64,000 bases of DNA from Microbacterium sp. CGR2 (GCF_003626735.1 NZ_RBHX01000001.1:558001-622000), one strand, 5' to 3'; counted from the stretch's first letter, positions 8,533 through 17,588 are shown. A program made the numbers and translations. Notes: a model not told the origin generated them from the sequence alone.

Positions 8533-9570
8533 CTACTCCTTCTTGCGGGTCACCGCCCGCTGCAGCAGCACGAACACGAGCAGGATGCCGCCGGTGATGA
8601 TGGTCGTCATCTCCGGCGGGATGCTGCCGTCCCGGGTGATGAGGACGTTCATGAGCCCGAGCACCAGCGCACCGACGACCGACCCGAGCACGTAACCGTA
8701 CCCGCCGGTCAGCAGCGTCCCGCCGATGACGGCCGCGGCGATCGCGTCCAACTCCCAGCCGATGCCGGTGATGTTCTGTGCCGTGCCCAGACGTGCGGTG
8801 TAGAGGACGGCGGCGATGCCGGCGAGTGATCCGCTGATGACGTAGACCATCACCTTGGTGCGGGCCACCGGCAGCCCCATCAGCAGCGCCGAGCTCTCCG
8901 ACCCGCCGATCGCATAGACGGTGCGGCCGGTGCGCGTGCGGTGGAGGACGAAGAACGCGGCGAGCACGACCAGAACCGCGACGATCACGGCCGGGGTGAT
9001 GACGAGGTCGTTGACCTTCGGGCCATCGATGACCTTCAGCTGCGTTCCGATCCAGCGGATGGGCGAGTCTTCTCCGAGCTGCTCCGGCTTCGTGCTGAGG
9101 AGCGAGGCGAGGCCGCGACCGAGGAACATCATCGCCAGGGTCGCGATGAACGGCTGCACGTTGAAGTACCGGATCAGCACACCGGACACGACTCCGAAGA
9201 GGGCGCCGATCCCGACCATGGCGACCATCACGGCAATGGCGTTCCATCCCGCGTTCGCGAGCATCACCCCCGCGAGAGACGAGAACGCGATGATGGAGCC
9301 GACCGACAGGTCGATGCCTCCGGTGATGATGACGAAGGTGAGCGCCACCGCGAGAACGATCAGGTGGGCGTTGTTGATCAGCAGGTTCGACAGCGTGCTC
9401 GCCTGCACGATGCGCCCGTAGGCGACCTCGCCGTAGACGATCATGCCCACGAAGATGACCACCGAGGCGAAGGTCGGCAGGACCGACGGGTTCGCCTGGA
9501 TCATGCGGCGGATCCGGTCGGGGACACTCACGGACTCGTTGCGCGCCGAGGGTGCGATCAGGGCCGTCAT
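8533..9570 (-). CDS. yjfF: Furanose ABC transporter permease YjfF
   Basis: Integral membrane subunit of 345 residues from the RbsC-like permease family. The diagnostic VIITGGIDLSVGS segment is present, and the gene order (binding protein, ATPase, permease, permease) matches the Escherichia coli galactofuranose importer YtfQRT-YjfF. The chosen start is the ATG at 9570, which overlaps the stop of the preceding ytfT-like gene by 4 nt (ATGA); the frame remains open further upstream only as shadow. With two arabinofuranosidases nearby, the imported sugar may be a furanose such as arabinofuranose or galactofuranose. Confidence 0.9.
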   Translation of the reverse strand: MTALIAPSARNESVSVPDRIRRMIQANPSVLPTFASVVIFVGMIVYGEVAYGRIVQASTLSNLLINNAHLIVLAVALTFVIITGGIDLSVGSIIAFSSLAGVMLANAGWNAIAVMVAMVGIGALFGVVSGVLIRYFNVQPFIATLAMMFLGRGLASLLSTKPEQLGEDSPIRWIGTQLKVIDGPKVNDLVITPAVIVAVLVVLAAFFVLHRTRTGRTVYAIGGSESSALLMGLPVARTKVMVYVISGSLAGIAAVLYTARLGTAQNITGIGWELDAIAAAVIGGTLLTGGYGYVLGSVVGALVLGLMNVLITRDGSIPPEMTTIITGGILLVFVLLQRAVTRKKE

Positions 9571-10646
9571 GCCGGCACCTCCTCTTTCGGGGTCTCCTGC
9601 GTCGGTGTCGAGGGCGTGACCCTTCGTCGAGTGCGGAACCAGCTTCGTACGCGCTCGGACTGCAACAGGCAGAGCACCACGATCACGATCGCCTTGAAAG
9701 CGGGCGTCGCAGATGACGAGATGCCCAGGAACAGCACCGTCTTGTCGAGGGTCGCGATGAGCAGTGCGCCGACGAAGGCGCCGCTGAGCGAGAACTTCCC
9801 TCCCGCGAGAGAGGCGCCGCCGATCACCACTGCGAGGATCGCGTCGAGTTCGAGCTGGTAGCCCGTCCGGGAGGTGTCGACCGTCATCACCGTCCCCACC
9901 GACATGATGCCGGCGATGCCCGCGAGGATTCCGCTCAGCACGTAGGTCGTCAGCAGCAGTCCCTTGGGCTTGATGCCCGCCATGCGGCTGGCTCTGGGGT
10001 TGATCCCGATCGCTTCGATCATGAGGCCGAGCGCGCTGCGGCGCACCACCCAGCCGACGATGAGCACGATGAGGACGGCGAGGATGAAGACCACGGGGAT
10101 GCCGATCAGGTATCCGTTCGCGATCCACCGGAAGGGGTCGTTGGACGCCGCGGTGTTCCGCCCGCCCGTGATCACCTTCGCGATGCCGCGGCCGGCGAGC
10201 ATGAGCACCAGCGTCGCGATGAACGGCTGCAGCCCGACGTACGCGACAAGGATGCCGTTCACCGCGCCGAGCACGGCGGTGATCAGCAGCGCGAGGCCGA
10301 CGGCGGCGAAGGCGGCGCCCGCAGATCCGGAGTCGCCGGCAACGCTCAGGAACTCCATCGACACCGCACCGGCGACCGCCATCAGCGATCCGACGGACAG
10401 GTCGATGCCGCCGGTCGCGATGACCAGCGACATCCCGATGGCGATCATCATGATGGGTGCCGCTTGGCGCAGGATGTCCACGAGGTTGCCGACGAGGTTG
10501 CCGTTGTTCGGATTCACCGACAGCGCGAGGTACGTCGGGTCCTTGAGCACGTTCAGCGCCAGCAGCGCGAGGATCGCGACGATGCCCCAGAAGAACGGCT
10601 TGTGGATCAGTTCACGCCACAGTGATGTGCCGGATGCCGTGGTCAT
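9567..10646 (-). CDS. ytfT: Furanose ABC transporter permease YtfT
   Basis: First RbsC-like permease of the YtfQRT-YjfF type transporter, 359 residues, with about eight to ten membrane helices and the conserved VIATGGIDLSVGSLMAVAGA segment. Starts with ATG at 10646, overlapping the ATPase stop by 4 nt, and ends overlapping the yjfF start, so the three are translationally coupled. The two permeases should form a heterodimer in the membrane. Family assignment rests on sequence resemblance and gene order. Confidence 0.9.
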   Translation of the reverse strand: MTTASGTSLWRELIHKPFFWGIVAILALLALNVLKDPTYLALSVNPNNGNLVGNLVDILRQAAPIMMIAIGMSLVIATGGIDLSVGSLMAVAGAVSMEFLSVAGDSGSAGAAFAAVGLALLITAVLGAVNGILVAYVGLQPFIATLVLMLAGRGIAKVITGGRNTAASNDPFRWIANGYLIGIPVVFILAVLIVLIVGWVVRRSALGLMIEAIGINPRASRMAGIKPKGLLLTTYVLSGILAGIAGIMSVGTVMTVDTSRTGYQLELDAILAVVIGGASLAGGKFSLSGAFVGALLIATLDKTVLFLGISSSATPAFKAIVIVVLCLLQSERVRSWFRTRRRVTPSTPTQETPKEEVPA

Positions 10647-12244
10647 CGTGCCTCCTCGGTGATGTGGGCGATCGTATCGGGCGCCGCGCCGTCGGTCTCC
10701 TCGAGCGTCTCGGCGGCCGCTGCCACACCGTGAGCGGCGATCACGTCGATGATCTCCTGCGCCGTGACGTCTGGTCCGTTCTGGATCTCCCCGATCTTGC
10801 GGTGATCCTTGAGCACGACGATGCGCTCCGCGAGGCGGACGACCTCTTCCAGCTCGGAGGAGATGAACACCACGGCGACGCCTTCCTCGGCGAGCGCGGC
10901 GACCGCTTCCTGGATCTCGGCCTTGGCGCCGACATCGATCCCTCGCGTCGGCTCGTCGAGGATCAGGAGGTCGGGCTCCGTCGCCAGCCAGCGCCCGAGC
11001 AGCACCTTCTGCTGGTTGCCGCCGGAGAGATTCTTGATCGCCCGGTTGGGGTCGGCGGGTCGCACATTGAGTTCGACGATGTACTTGTCGACGATGGCGT
11101 CCTGCTCCTTGCGCGACATCGGCCGCGCCCAGCCGCGCTCGGCCTGTACGGCGAGGATCATGTTCTCGCGAACGGTGAGGTCGGCGATGATGCCCTCGTC
11201 ACGACGGTTCTCCGTGGAGAACGCGATGCGCCGGGCAAGGGCGTCAGCCGGCGACTTCAGGTCGGTGCGGCGCCCCTTCACCGAGATCGTGCCCTCGTCG
11301 GTGCGGTCGGCACCGTAGAGGAGCCGGGCGAGTTCGGTGCGTCCGGAACCGAGGAGGCCGGCGAAACCGACGACCTCTCCAGGGCGGATCTCGAGGTCGG
11401 TGGCCTCGACCGCTCCGCTGCGGGCGATGCCGGATGCCGAGAGGACGGGCACTTCGTCGGGATCGCGGGGAGCGCGACGACGGTTTCCTCCGAGGGATGC
11501 GAGAGTGTCGAGATCTTTGCCGATCATCCGGGAGATGAGGTCGTGTCGGCTGAGCTGGCGGGTGAGGTACTCCCCCTCGTATCGTCCGTTGCGAAGCACC
11601 GTGAGACGGTCGCTGATCGCGTAGATCTGATCGAGGAAGTGGGAGACGAAGAGGATCGCGACGCCCTGGTCGCGGAGGGTGCGGATGACGGTGAAGAGGC
11701 CGTCGACCTCGGCGGCATCGAGGCTCGAGGTCGGTTCGTCGAGGATCAGCACCTTCGCCTTGATCGCCATCGCCCGGCTGATCGCGACCAGCTGCTGCAG
11801 GGCGATGGAGAGGGCGGACAGCGGCTTGTGCGTGTCGAGATGCTCGAGTCCGAGACGGGCGAGGGCATCGGTCGCCGCGCGGTGGGTGGCGCGCCAATTG
11901 ATGCCGAAGGGCCCACGGACCTCGTGCCCGAGCATCACGTTCTCGCCGATCGAGAGGTTGGGCGCGAGATTGACCTCCTGGTACACCGTGGAGATCCCTG
12001 CCTCCTGCGCATCCGCGGTGCCGGCGAAGCGCCGCTCCGCACCGGCCACGAGGATCGTTCCGGAGTCGATCTGGTAGACCCCCGTGAGGGCTTTGATCAG
12101 TGTCGACTTGCCCGCGCCGTTCTCGCCCATGAGCGCGTGGACTTCGCCGGGGAACAGGCGGAAGTCGACACTGTCGAGGGCTTTCACCCCCGGGAACTCG
12201 ATGGAGATCTCGCGGAGCTGGACGAGGGGTGGTTCTTCGGTCAT
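10643..12244 (-). CDS. ytfR: Furanose ABC transporter ATPase YtfR (two NBDs)
   Basis: Energy-coupling ATPase of 533 residues with two nucleotide-binding domains in one chain, the standard layout of the ribose/galactose/furanose class. NBD1 has Walker A GENGAGKST near residue 40, a degenerate signature LSIALQQLVAI and Walker B VLILDEPTSSLD. NBD2 lacks a full Walker A (GLLGSGRTE) but has a good signature LSGGNQQKVLL and LLILDEPTRGID. The asymmetry is normal for the family. It is encoded between the binding protein and permeases and overlaps ytfT by 4 nt. Confidence 0.93.
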   Translation of the reverse strand: MTEEPPLVQLREISIEFPGVKALDSVDFRLFPGEVHALMGENGAGKSTLIKALTGVYQIDSGTILVAGAERRFAGTADAQEAGISTVYQEVNLAPNLSIGENVMLGHEVRGPFGINWRATHRAATDALARLGLEHLDTHKPLSALSIALQQLVAISRAMAIKAKVLILDEPTSSLDAAEVDGLFTVIRTLRDQGVAILFVSHFLDQIYAISDRLTVLRNGRYEGEYLTRQLSRHDLISRMIGKDLDTLASLGGNRRRAPRDPDEVPVLSASGIARSGAVEATDLEIRPGEVVGFAGLLGSGRTELARLLYGADRTDEGTISVKGRRTDLKSPADALARRIAFSTENRRDEGIIADLTVRENMILAVQAERGWARPMSRKEQDAIVDKYIVELNVRPADPNRAIKNLSGGNQQKVLLGRWLATEPDLLILDEPTRGIDVGAKAEIQEAVAALAEEGVAVVFISSELEEVVRLAERIVVLKDHRKIGEIQNGPDVTAQEIIDVIAAHGVAAAAETLEETDGAAPDTIAHITEEAR

Positions 12245-12268
12245 CGCTGTCTCTCAGTCTCGGAGAAT

Positions 12269-12299
12269 CCGAGGTGGCGGAGATCCTCCGCCACCTCGG
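12269..12299 (-). terminator. Intercistronic hairpin between ytfQ and ytfR
   Basis: A perfect 14-bp stem (12269-12282 with 12286-12299) with a 3-nt loop lies just after the binding-protein gene. As at 4613 and 21995, it could reduce read-through into the transporter genes or protect the 3' end of the binding-protein mRNA. Confidence 0.65.
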
Positions 12300-12328
12300 G
12301 TCGACGCCGGATCGCTCCGGCAGACGAT

Positions 12329-13333
12329 TCAGTACTTGCGGTCGGCCAGAACAGCCTTGGCCGCTTCTGCGGAATCGAACTCCTCGCTCGGGACGACGAT
12401 GTACGACTCGACCTCTTCTCCTTCGAGCGCCTTCTCGACGACCTCGAGCGCGGTCTCCCCGAACAGCGGGTTGTACTCGTGCACGTAGCTGAGCTGACCG
12501 TCGGCCAGGGCCTGCATGGCGTTCTTGGTTCCGTCGATGGTGGCGATCTTGACGTCCTCGCCCACGACCAGACCCGCTTCCTCCGCTGCCTGCGCGGCTC
12601 CGAGCCCCATCTCGTCGTTCTGCGCGAAGACCAGCTGGATGTCGTTGTTGTTGGCCTTCAGCATCGTCTCGAAGACGCTCTTGCCCTCTTCAGCCGACCA
12701 GTTCGCGGTCTGCGCGTCGAGCTTCGTGAGCGCAGCGTCACCGAGGCCCTCGTCGAAGCCGGTGTTGCGCTCGTTGACGACGCCGACACCCGCGGGGCCC
12801 TCGAGCACGACGTACTTGCCGCCGTCGGGGAAGGTGGACGCAGCCCAGGCGCCGACCTGCTTGGCGACCTCGACGTTGTCGGGGGCGATGCGGGTGACGT
12901 AGAGGCTGTCGTCGTCGGGCTCGATTCCTCGGTCGAGCAGGATGACCGGGATCTCTGCTTCCTGCGCGCGCGTGAGCGAGTCCTCCCAGCCGGAGGCCTC
13001 CGTCGCGGAGAGCAGGATCACATCGACACCCTCGTCGACGAACGACGTGAACGCGTCGATCTGCGACTTCTGGTCGAGGTTGGTGGCGGGGGCGTACTTG
13101 AGCTCGTACCCGGCATCCTCCGTGAAGGTGTCCTGGATGTTCTGCTCGTTGGCCTCACGCCAGGCCCCCTCGGGCCCCACGGCCACGAAGCCGACGGTCG
13201 TCAGCTCCTCGGAGCCGCCGTCACCGCCGGAGCCACCGTCTGTTCCGCCGCCGGAGCAGGCGGCCAGGCCGATCGTGAGTGCGCCGACCGCGACCAGGCC
13301 GAGCGCGGTACGGATGCGCGTGTGTACGGACAT
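12329..13333 (-). CDS. ytfQ: Furanose-binding lipoprotein YtfQ
   Basis: Periplasmic-binding-type lipoprotein of 334 residues that delivers a sugar to the YtfRT-YjfF complex. A signal peptide ends in the lipobox LAAC, followed by a glycine/serine linker. The mature start (TTVGFVAVGPEGAWREANEQ) and the later VILLDRGI closely follow YtfQ of Escherichia coli, the galactofuranose-binding protein. The ATG at 13333 has a near-perfect ribosome site GGAGGAGAAC. It is the first gene of the transporter operon; the promoter is directly upstream and carries an operator shared with the LacI gene at 15059. Confidence 0.92.
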   Translation of the reverse strand: MSVHTRIRTALGLVAVGALTIGLAACSGGGTDGGSGGDGGSEELTTVGFVAVGPEGAWREANEQNIQDTFTEDAGYELKYAPATNLDQKSQIDAFTSFVDEGVDVILLSATEASGWEDSLTRAQEAEIPVILLDRGIEPDDDSLYVTRIAPDNVEVAKQVGAWAASTFPDGGKYVVLEGPAGVGVVNERNTGFDEGLGDAALTKLDAQTANWSAEEGKSVFETMLKANNNDIQLVFAQNDEMGLGAAQAAEEAGLVVGEDVKIATIDGTKNAMQALADGQLSYVHEYNPLFGETALEVVEKALEGEEVESYIVVPSEEFDSAEAAKAVLADRKY

Positions 13334-13432
13334 GTTCTCCTCCTTGAGACGCCGGGAACGCTCCGGCAACCGGGGACCGCCTTGGTCCCTTCCGTGATTG
13401 CAGGACACGGTGTGACCCCTGTCCTGCGGCGA

Positions 13433-13475
13433 TGTTACCGGGAACAATTCACGGAACACAAGAGAAGTCCGTCAA
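13433..13475 (-). promoter_or_regulatory. ytfQ promoter with LacI operator
   Basis: On the minus strand a -35 box TTGACG (13475-13470) and a weak -10 TGAATT (13451-13446) are 18 bp apart. The near-palindrome TGTTACCGGGAACA (13433-13446) covers the expected transcription start. The same 14-mer with one change stands before the LacI gene at 15059-16078, which is therefore the likely repressor. Confidence 0.65.
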
Positions 13476-13502
13476 GACGGTGATAATCGTGACCTGTGGG
13501 AG

Positions 13503-13516
13503 TGTTACCGATCACA
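13503..13516. promoter_or_regulatory. Second, weaker LacI operator
   Basis: TGTTACCGATCACA resembles the TGTTACCGrGAACA operator in its left half. It overlaps the stop codon of the upstream ATPase gene and lies about 70 bp upstream of the main ytfQ operator, a spacing compatible with looping by a tetrameric LacI protein. Confidence 0.4.
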
Positions 13517-15059
13517 CTTGGTCGGACGGTGCCGGATCGGCGGCGATCATCTCCACGACGCTGTCGACCGTGACGCCGGGCCCGTTGCTGAGCTCGCCGA
13601 TCTTCTCGCGGTCCTTCAACACGAGGATGCGGTCGCTCAGCCGAACGACCTCCTCCAGTTCCGACGAGATGAAGACGATCGCGACACCGTCGGCGGCCAA
13701 TTGACTGATCCGTCGCTGGACCTCGAGCTTCGCGGCGATGTCGATGCCCCTCGTGGGCTCGTCGAGGATCAGCACATGGGGGCGGGTCGCGAGCGCGCGA
13801 GCGAGGAGCACCTTCTGCTGCGCCCCTCCCGAGAGCAGCTTCGCCGGACGGTCGAGATCCCGCGGGTCCAGATGCAGGGTCTCCACGAAAGCGTCGACGA
13901 GCGCGGCCGTCTCTGCGGGTCCGATCGGATGCGTCCACCCCCGGAGCGCCTGCAGGGAGAGCACGATGTTCTCCCTGGCGGTGAGGTCGCCGATGACCCC
14001 CAGGGTGCGCCTGCTCTCGGCAGAGAACGCGATGCGATGGCGCAGCGCCACCGACGGGCTGCGCAGATCCACACGCTCGCCCTCGACCCAGACCTCTCCG
14101 CTGTCGGCCCTCACCGTCCCGCTCAGCAGCGATGCGAGCTCGGTGCGCCCGGAGCCGCGCAGACCGGCCAATCCGACGATCTCGCCCCGCTGGACTTCGA
14201 TGTCGGTCCTGTCGAGTTCGCCGCGTCTGCCCAGCGCCGACGCGCGCAGCATCGGCTGCCCGTCCGACGCGTAGTGGTGCGCCTTGCGCTCCGAGGTGAG
14301 AGCGCGCAGACCGTCGAGATCCTTCCCGAGCATCTTCGAGATCAGGTCCGCGCGCTCCAGATCCCGGGTGGCGTACTCGCCGATTCGTTTGCCGCCGCGC
14401 AGCACCGTCATCCGATCGCTGATCGCGAACGCCTGCTCGAGGAAATGCGAGATGAAGAGGATCGCCACCCCGCGCTCCCGCAGCCCCCGGATCACGCGCA
14501 TGAGCGTGGCCACCTCCGCCTGGTCGAGACTGGAGGTGGGCTCATCGAGCACGAGCACCTTCGGCTCGTCGACGACGGCCCTGGCCAGCGCGACCAGCTG
14601 CTTCTGGGCGGGTGACAGCAGCGACAGCGGCGTGCGAGGGTCGAGGTCATCCAAACCCAGCCAGGCCAGGGCTTCCGCGGCATCCGCCCACGTGCGCCGC
14701 CAATCGATGCCGAAGAACCCCCGCCGCTCGCGCCCGAGCATGACGTTCTCCGCCACGTTCAGGTTCGGGCTGAGCTGTGCCTCTTGGAACACGGTCGCGA
14801 TCCCGGCCGCCCGGCTCTCCGCCACGCCGGCGAAGCTGCGCTCCTCACCCGCGACCCTCACCACACCGGCCGCCGGTGTGCGAGTGCCGGTCAGCACGGC
14901 GATGAGCGTCGACTTCCCGGCGCCGTTCTCCCCCATGACGGCGTGGACCTCGCCCGGGAAGAGACGGAAGTCGACGCCGTCGAGCGCACGCACTCCGGGG
15001 AAATCGACGGTGATGCCCTCGAGGACCACCACCGGCTCAGCCGTACGAAGGCGGTCCAT
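13512..15059 (-). CDS. Second YtfR-like sugar ABC ATPase
   Basis: A second double-NBD sugar ATPase of 515 residues, clearly paralogous to the one at 10643. NBD1 has Walker A GENGAGKST, signature LSPAQKQLVAL and Walker B VLVLDEPTSSLD; NBD2 has LSGGAQQKVLL and VLILDEPTRGID, so nothing suggests decay. It is encoded directly after the LacI gene (TGATG overlap) and before ytfQ, and no permease pair of its own is nearby. It might replace YtfR under some conditions, energise a distant transporter, or be a leftover of duplication. Its own promoter is presumably that of the LacI gene. Confidence 0.9.
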   Translation of the reverse strand: MDRLRTAEPVVVLEGITVDFPGVRALDGVDFRLFPGEVHAVMGENGAGKSTLIAVLTGTRTPAAGVVRVAGEERSFAGVAESRAAGIATVFQEAQLSPNLNVAENVMLGRERRGFFGIDWRRTWADAAEALAWLGLDDLDPRTPLSLLSPAQKQLVALARAVVDEPKVLVLDEPTSSLDQAEVATLMRVIRGLRERGVAILFISHFLEQAFAISDRMTVLRGGKRIGEYATRDLERADLISKMLGKDLDGLRALTSERKAHHYASDGQPMLRASALGRRGELDRTDIEVQRGEIVGLAGLRGSGRTELASLLSGTVRADSGEVWVEGERVDLRSPSVALRHRIAFSAESRRTLGVIGDLTARENIVLSLQALRGWTHPIGPAETAALVDAFVETLHLDPRDLDRPAKLLSGGAQQKVLLARALATRPHVLILDEPTRGIDIAAKLEVQRRISQLAADGVAIVFISSELEEVVRLSDRILVLKDREKIGELSNGPGVTVDSVVEMIAADPAPSDQV

Positions 15060-16078
15060 CAGGGCACCCGCCGCGGAGGAGCTGATGACGCGCGCGGGAC
15101 GATCTCCGTCGGAATGCGCGTGAGCGGCGGAATCTCGCGCCCCTCGATCGCGGCGCGGAGCATCTCCACCACCGCGACACCCAGCGCGTCGAAGTCCTGA
15201 CGGACCGTCGTCAGCGGGGGCAGGAAGTGTCGGGCGAGTGGCACGTCGTCGAAGCCGACGACACTCAGGTCGCCCGGCACATCGAAGCCCTTGTCGTGCA
15301 GGCCGTGGATGAGACCGATCGCCATGTCGTCGTTCGCCGCGAAGATGGCCGTGTAATCGGGGAGCCGGTTCAGACCCATCGCGAAGTCATAGGCGAAATC
15401 CGCTGTCCAGTCGCCGACGACGATCGGTCGTTCCCGGATGCCCCACGACTTCGCCCGCGAGTGGAAGGCGCGCTCGCGCGCTCGCGCATCCAGCCAGTCC
15501 AGCGGGCCGGAGATGTGCAGGATGTCCCGGTGCCCCAGCGCCACCAGGTGATCGACCACGAGGGTCGTGCCCGCGTGCTGGTCGATCGACACCGTGAGGA
15601 AGGTCGGATCGGCATCCGCCTTCACGACCAGCATCGGCACGTTGATGGCGATCCTGCGAAGGGCAGCGACCGACGAGGAGCGTGGAGCGATCACGCAGAG
15701 CGCGTCGACACCCTGGGTGATGAGGTTGTCGACGGCATCCTGGGGCGAGAGCCCGTCGTTCTCGTGCAGCGCGATGGGGGTGACCGAGTATCCGGCCGCG
15801 CGGGCGGACAGTTCGACCGCACGCAGGATGCTCGTGGGGCCGAAGGCCACGGCACTCTCGACGATCACGCCGATGCGCCGGGTGCGTTGCGTCGCCAGCG
15901 CCCTCGCGACGAGATTGGGGCGGTAGTCGAGCTCTTCGATCGCCTCGAGCACGCGTCGACGAGTGTCGGGCTTGATGTTGGGATGGTCGTTGAGCACTCG
16001 CGACACTGTCATGTGCGAGACACCGGCGATCGTGGCGACCTGCCGGATGTTGGGCTTGTCCGAGCCGACGTTCACCAT
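15059..16078 (-). CDS. LacI-family regulator of the ytf-like transporter
   Basis: Repressor of 339 residues with an N-terminal helix-turn-helix (IRQVATIAGVSHMTVSRVLN) and a sugar-sensing domain. The ATG at 16078 is chosen over the further GTG at 16120 because it has a strong GGAGGT site and because the earlier start would lie inside the operator. The palindrome TGTTACCGAGAACA occurs 28 bp upstream and again at the ytfQ promoter, so the protein probably controls itself, the extra ATPase gene and ytfQRT-yjfF. The gene order LacI, ATPase, binding protein, ATPase, permeases supports one regulon. Confidence 0.92.
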   Translation of the reverse strand: MVNVGSDKPNIRQVATIAGVSHMTVSRVLNDHPNIKPDTRRRVLEAIEELDYRPNLVARALATQRTRRIGVIVESAVAFGPTSILRAVELSARAAGYSVTPIALHENDGLSPQDAVDNLITQGVDALCVIAPRSSSVAALRRIAINVPMLVVKADADPTFLTVSIDQHAGTTLVVDHLVALGHRDILHISGPLDWLDARARERAFHSRAKSWGIRERPIVVGDWTADFAYDFAMGLNRLPDYTAIFAANDDMAIGLIHGLHDKGFDVPGDLSVVGFDDVPLARHFLPPLTTVRQDFDALGVAVVEMLRAAIEGREIPPLTRIPTEIVPRASSAPPRRVP

Positions 16079-16105
16079 GCGCACCTCCGTCGGCCTGCTG
16101 GGCGA

Positions 16106-16119
16106 TGTTACCGAGAACA
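16106..16119. promoter_or_regulatory. LacI operator, autoregulatory
   Basis: TGTTACCGAGAACA stands upstream of the LacI gene and overlaps its likely -10 region; a TTGCAC -35 box lies at 16134-16129 on the minus strand. It differs by one base from the operator at 13433. Confidence 0.65.
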
Positions 16120-16150
16120 CGCGGCCGCGTGCAATCGGTCGCGTCGGCTC

Positions 16151-16279
16151 GCGGTCGCAGTTTCGGCCATGTCACGCTGCTCCGGTCGCAGTTTCGGCCG
16201 CCCTGGCTGCATCGAGGAGGCAGAAACTGCGACCGGAACCGGAGCGGATGCCGAGGAGCAGGCCAGAACTGCGACCCGA
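16151..16279. repeat. CGGTCGCAGTT repeat cluster 3
   Basis: Two right-facing copies (16151-16168 and 16181-16200) oppose two inverted copies (16217-16237 and 16260-16278). The cluster lies between the 3' end of the AldO-like gene and the 5' end of the LacI gene, and explains most of this gap. Confidence 0.88.
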
Positions 16280-16299
16280 GCGGGCCGGTTCGGCCCTTG

Positions 16300-17559
16300 C
16301 TACAGTCCGAGCCGCTCCAGGTACGGGTTCACCAGGCGGCGCTCCGGGTCGAAGCGCCGGGCGAGCGCGGCGAAGTCATCCCACCGCGGGTAGCGCGAGC
16401 GCACCTCGGCGGGGTCGAGCGCGAACACCTTGCCCCAGTGCGGACGCGCCGTCGCCGGCAGTGCCGCCTCGATCGTCGGAAGCAGGGCCCGCACCGCAGC
16501 CTCCTCGGGCTTCCAGGTGAAGTGGAGGCCGACGGCATCCGTCCCGTATGACGAGCTGAGCCACAGATCGTCTGCCTTCACCGTGCGGATCTCGTTCACG
16601 AGCAGCAGGGGCGCGATCTGACCCGCGAGCGTGCGCACCGCCTGGATCGCTGCGACCGCATCGGCACGCGGCACGAGATACTCGCTCTGGATCTCCGCCC
16701 CGGCCGACGGGGTGAAGTCGAGCTTGAAGTGCGGCAGGCGCTCGAACCACGGGCCACCCACTCCCTGCTGCTCGGTGCAGGCGATCGGATCGACACCGAG
16801 GATCGGATGCCGTTTGCTGGTCGCCGGTTCGGCACCGAGCCGCTCGAACAGCGACTCCCGCGCTGCCTCGTGCGCCTCGGGCAGGCGCTGCTTCACCCAG
16901 ATCTGGTCGGCGATGTCGGTGCGCTGCCACGTCGAGAAGATGCTCACGCTGGTGCCCACGCCGGTGACCTCGTCGAGGCCGGCGAGGATCGAGTCCCAAT
17001 CCGGATGCTCGAACACGTGCTGGGCGATCGCGTAGGTCGGCTCGACGTCGAGTGTCACATCGACCACCGCGCCGAGGGCTCCGAGACTCACCACTGTTCC
17101 GTCGAAGTCGGCGTCGCCGCGGTGCAGGGCTCGCGTCTCGCCGGCGGGCGTGACGATCGTGAGGGCGCGCACCGCACTCGCCAGCGAGCCGATCACATCA
17201 CCCGAGCCGTGGGTGCCGGTCGCGACCGCGCCGGCGACGGAGATGTGCGGCAGTGAGGCCAGGTTCGACAGGGCGAGTCCCTCGGCTTCGAGCAGCGGGG
17301 CGATGTCGCCGTAACGCATGCCCCCGGCGACGCGCACGGAATCCCGCGCCGGACTCACCTCGAACACGGGCGGGAGCTGGTCCAGCCCGATGAGCACCCC
17401 GTCGGTGTCGGCCACGTCGTTGAAGCAGTGCCTCGATTCGAGCATCCGCACCGCACCGCCCTGCGCGAGCAGTGCCCGCAGGTCGTCGAGCGTCGAGGGG
17501 TGCTCCACCCGTGCTGCCCGATACGTGAGGTTGCCCGCCCAATTGCGTTCGATGCCCAT
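16300..17559 (-). CDS. AldO-like alditol oxidase (FAD, VAO family)
   Basis: Flavoprotein of 419 residues closely resembling Streptomyces coelicolor alditol oxidase AldO, which oxidises xylitol or sorbitol at C1 with oxygen and yields H2O2. The opening NWAGNLTYRA, the LPHISVAGAVATGTHGSG FAD-binding segment and the substrate-site residues are present: E323 and R325 (NEIRTV) and K377 (HWGKVF), matching AldO E320, R322 and K375. H44 should carry the covalent flavin, but the loop reads ESRHCFN where AldO has GSGHSFN. Divergent from a LacI gene, with a palindrome between them. The polyol substrate is not known. Confidence 0.88.
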   Translation of the reverse strand: MGIERNWAGNLTYRAARVEHPSTLDDLRALLAQGGAVRMLESRHCFNDVADTDGVLIGLDQLPPVFEVSPARDSVRVAGGMRYGDIAPLLEAEGLALSNLASLPHISVAGAVATGTHGSGDVIGSLASAVRALTIVTPAGETRALHRGDADFDGTVVSLGALGAVVDVTLDVEPTYAIAQHVFEHPDWDSILAGLDEVTGVGTSVSIFSTWQRTDIADQIWVKQRLPEAHEAARESLFERLGAEPATSKRHPILGVDPIACTEQQGVGGPWFERLPHFKLDFTPSAGAEIQSEYLVPRADAVAAIQAVRTLAGQIAPLLLVNEIRTVKADDLWLSSSYGTDAVGLHFTWKPEEAAVRALLPTIEAALPATARPHWGKVFALDPAEVRSRYPRWDDFAALARRFDPERRLVNPYLERLGL

Positions 17560-17588
17560 GGCGCCATGATAGCCAGGAGACCGTTTCG

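Noticed and set aside
10622..13483. A 953-codon open frame on the plus strand
   Set aside because: Antisense shadow of the ytfR and ytfQ genes; acidic/arginine-rich low-complexity translation without domains.
16079..16120. Upstream GTG start for the LacI gene at 16120
   Set aside because: It lies on the operator, lacks a ribosome site, and the ATG at 16078 has GGAGGT.
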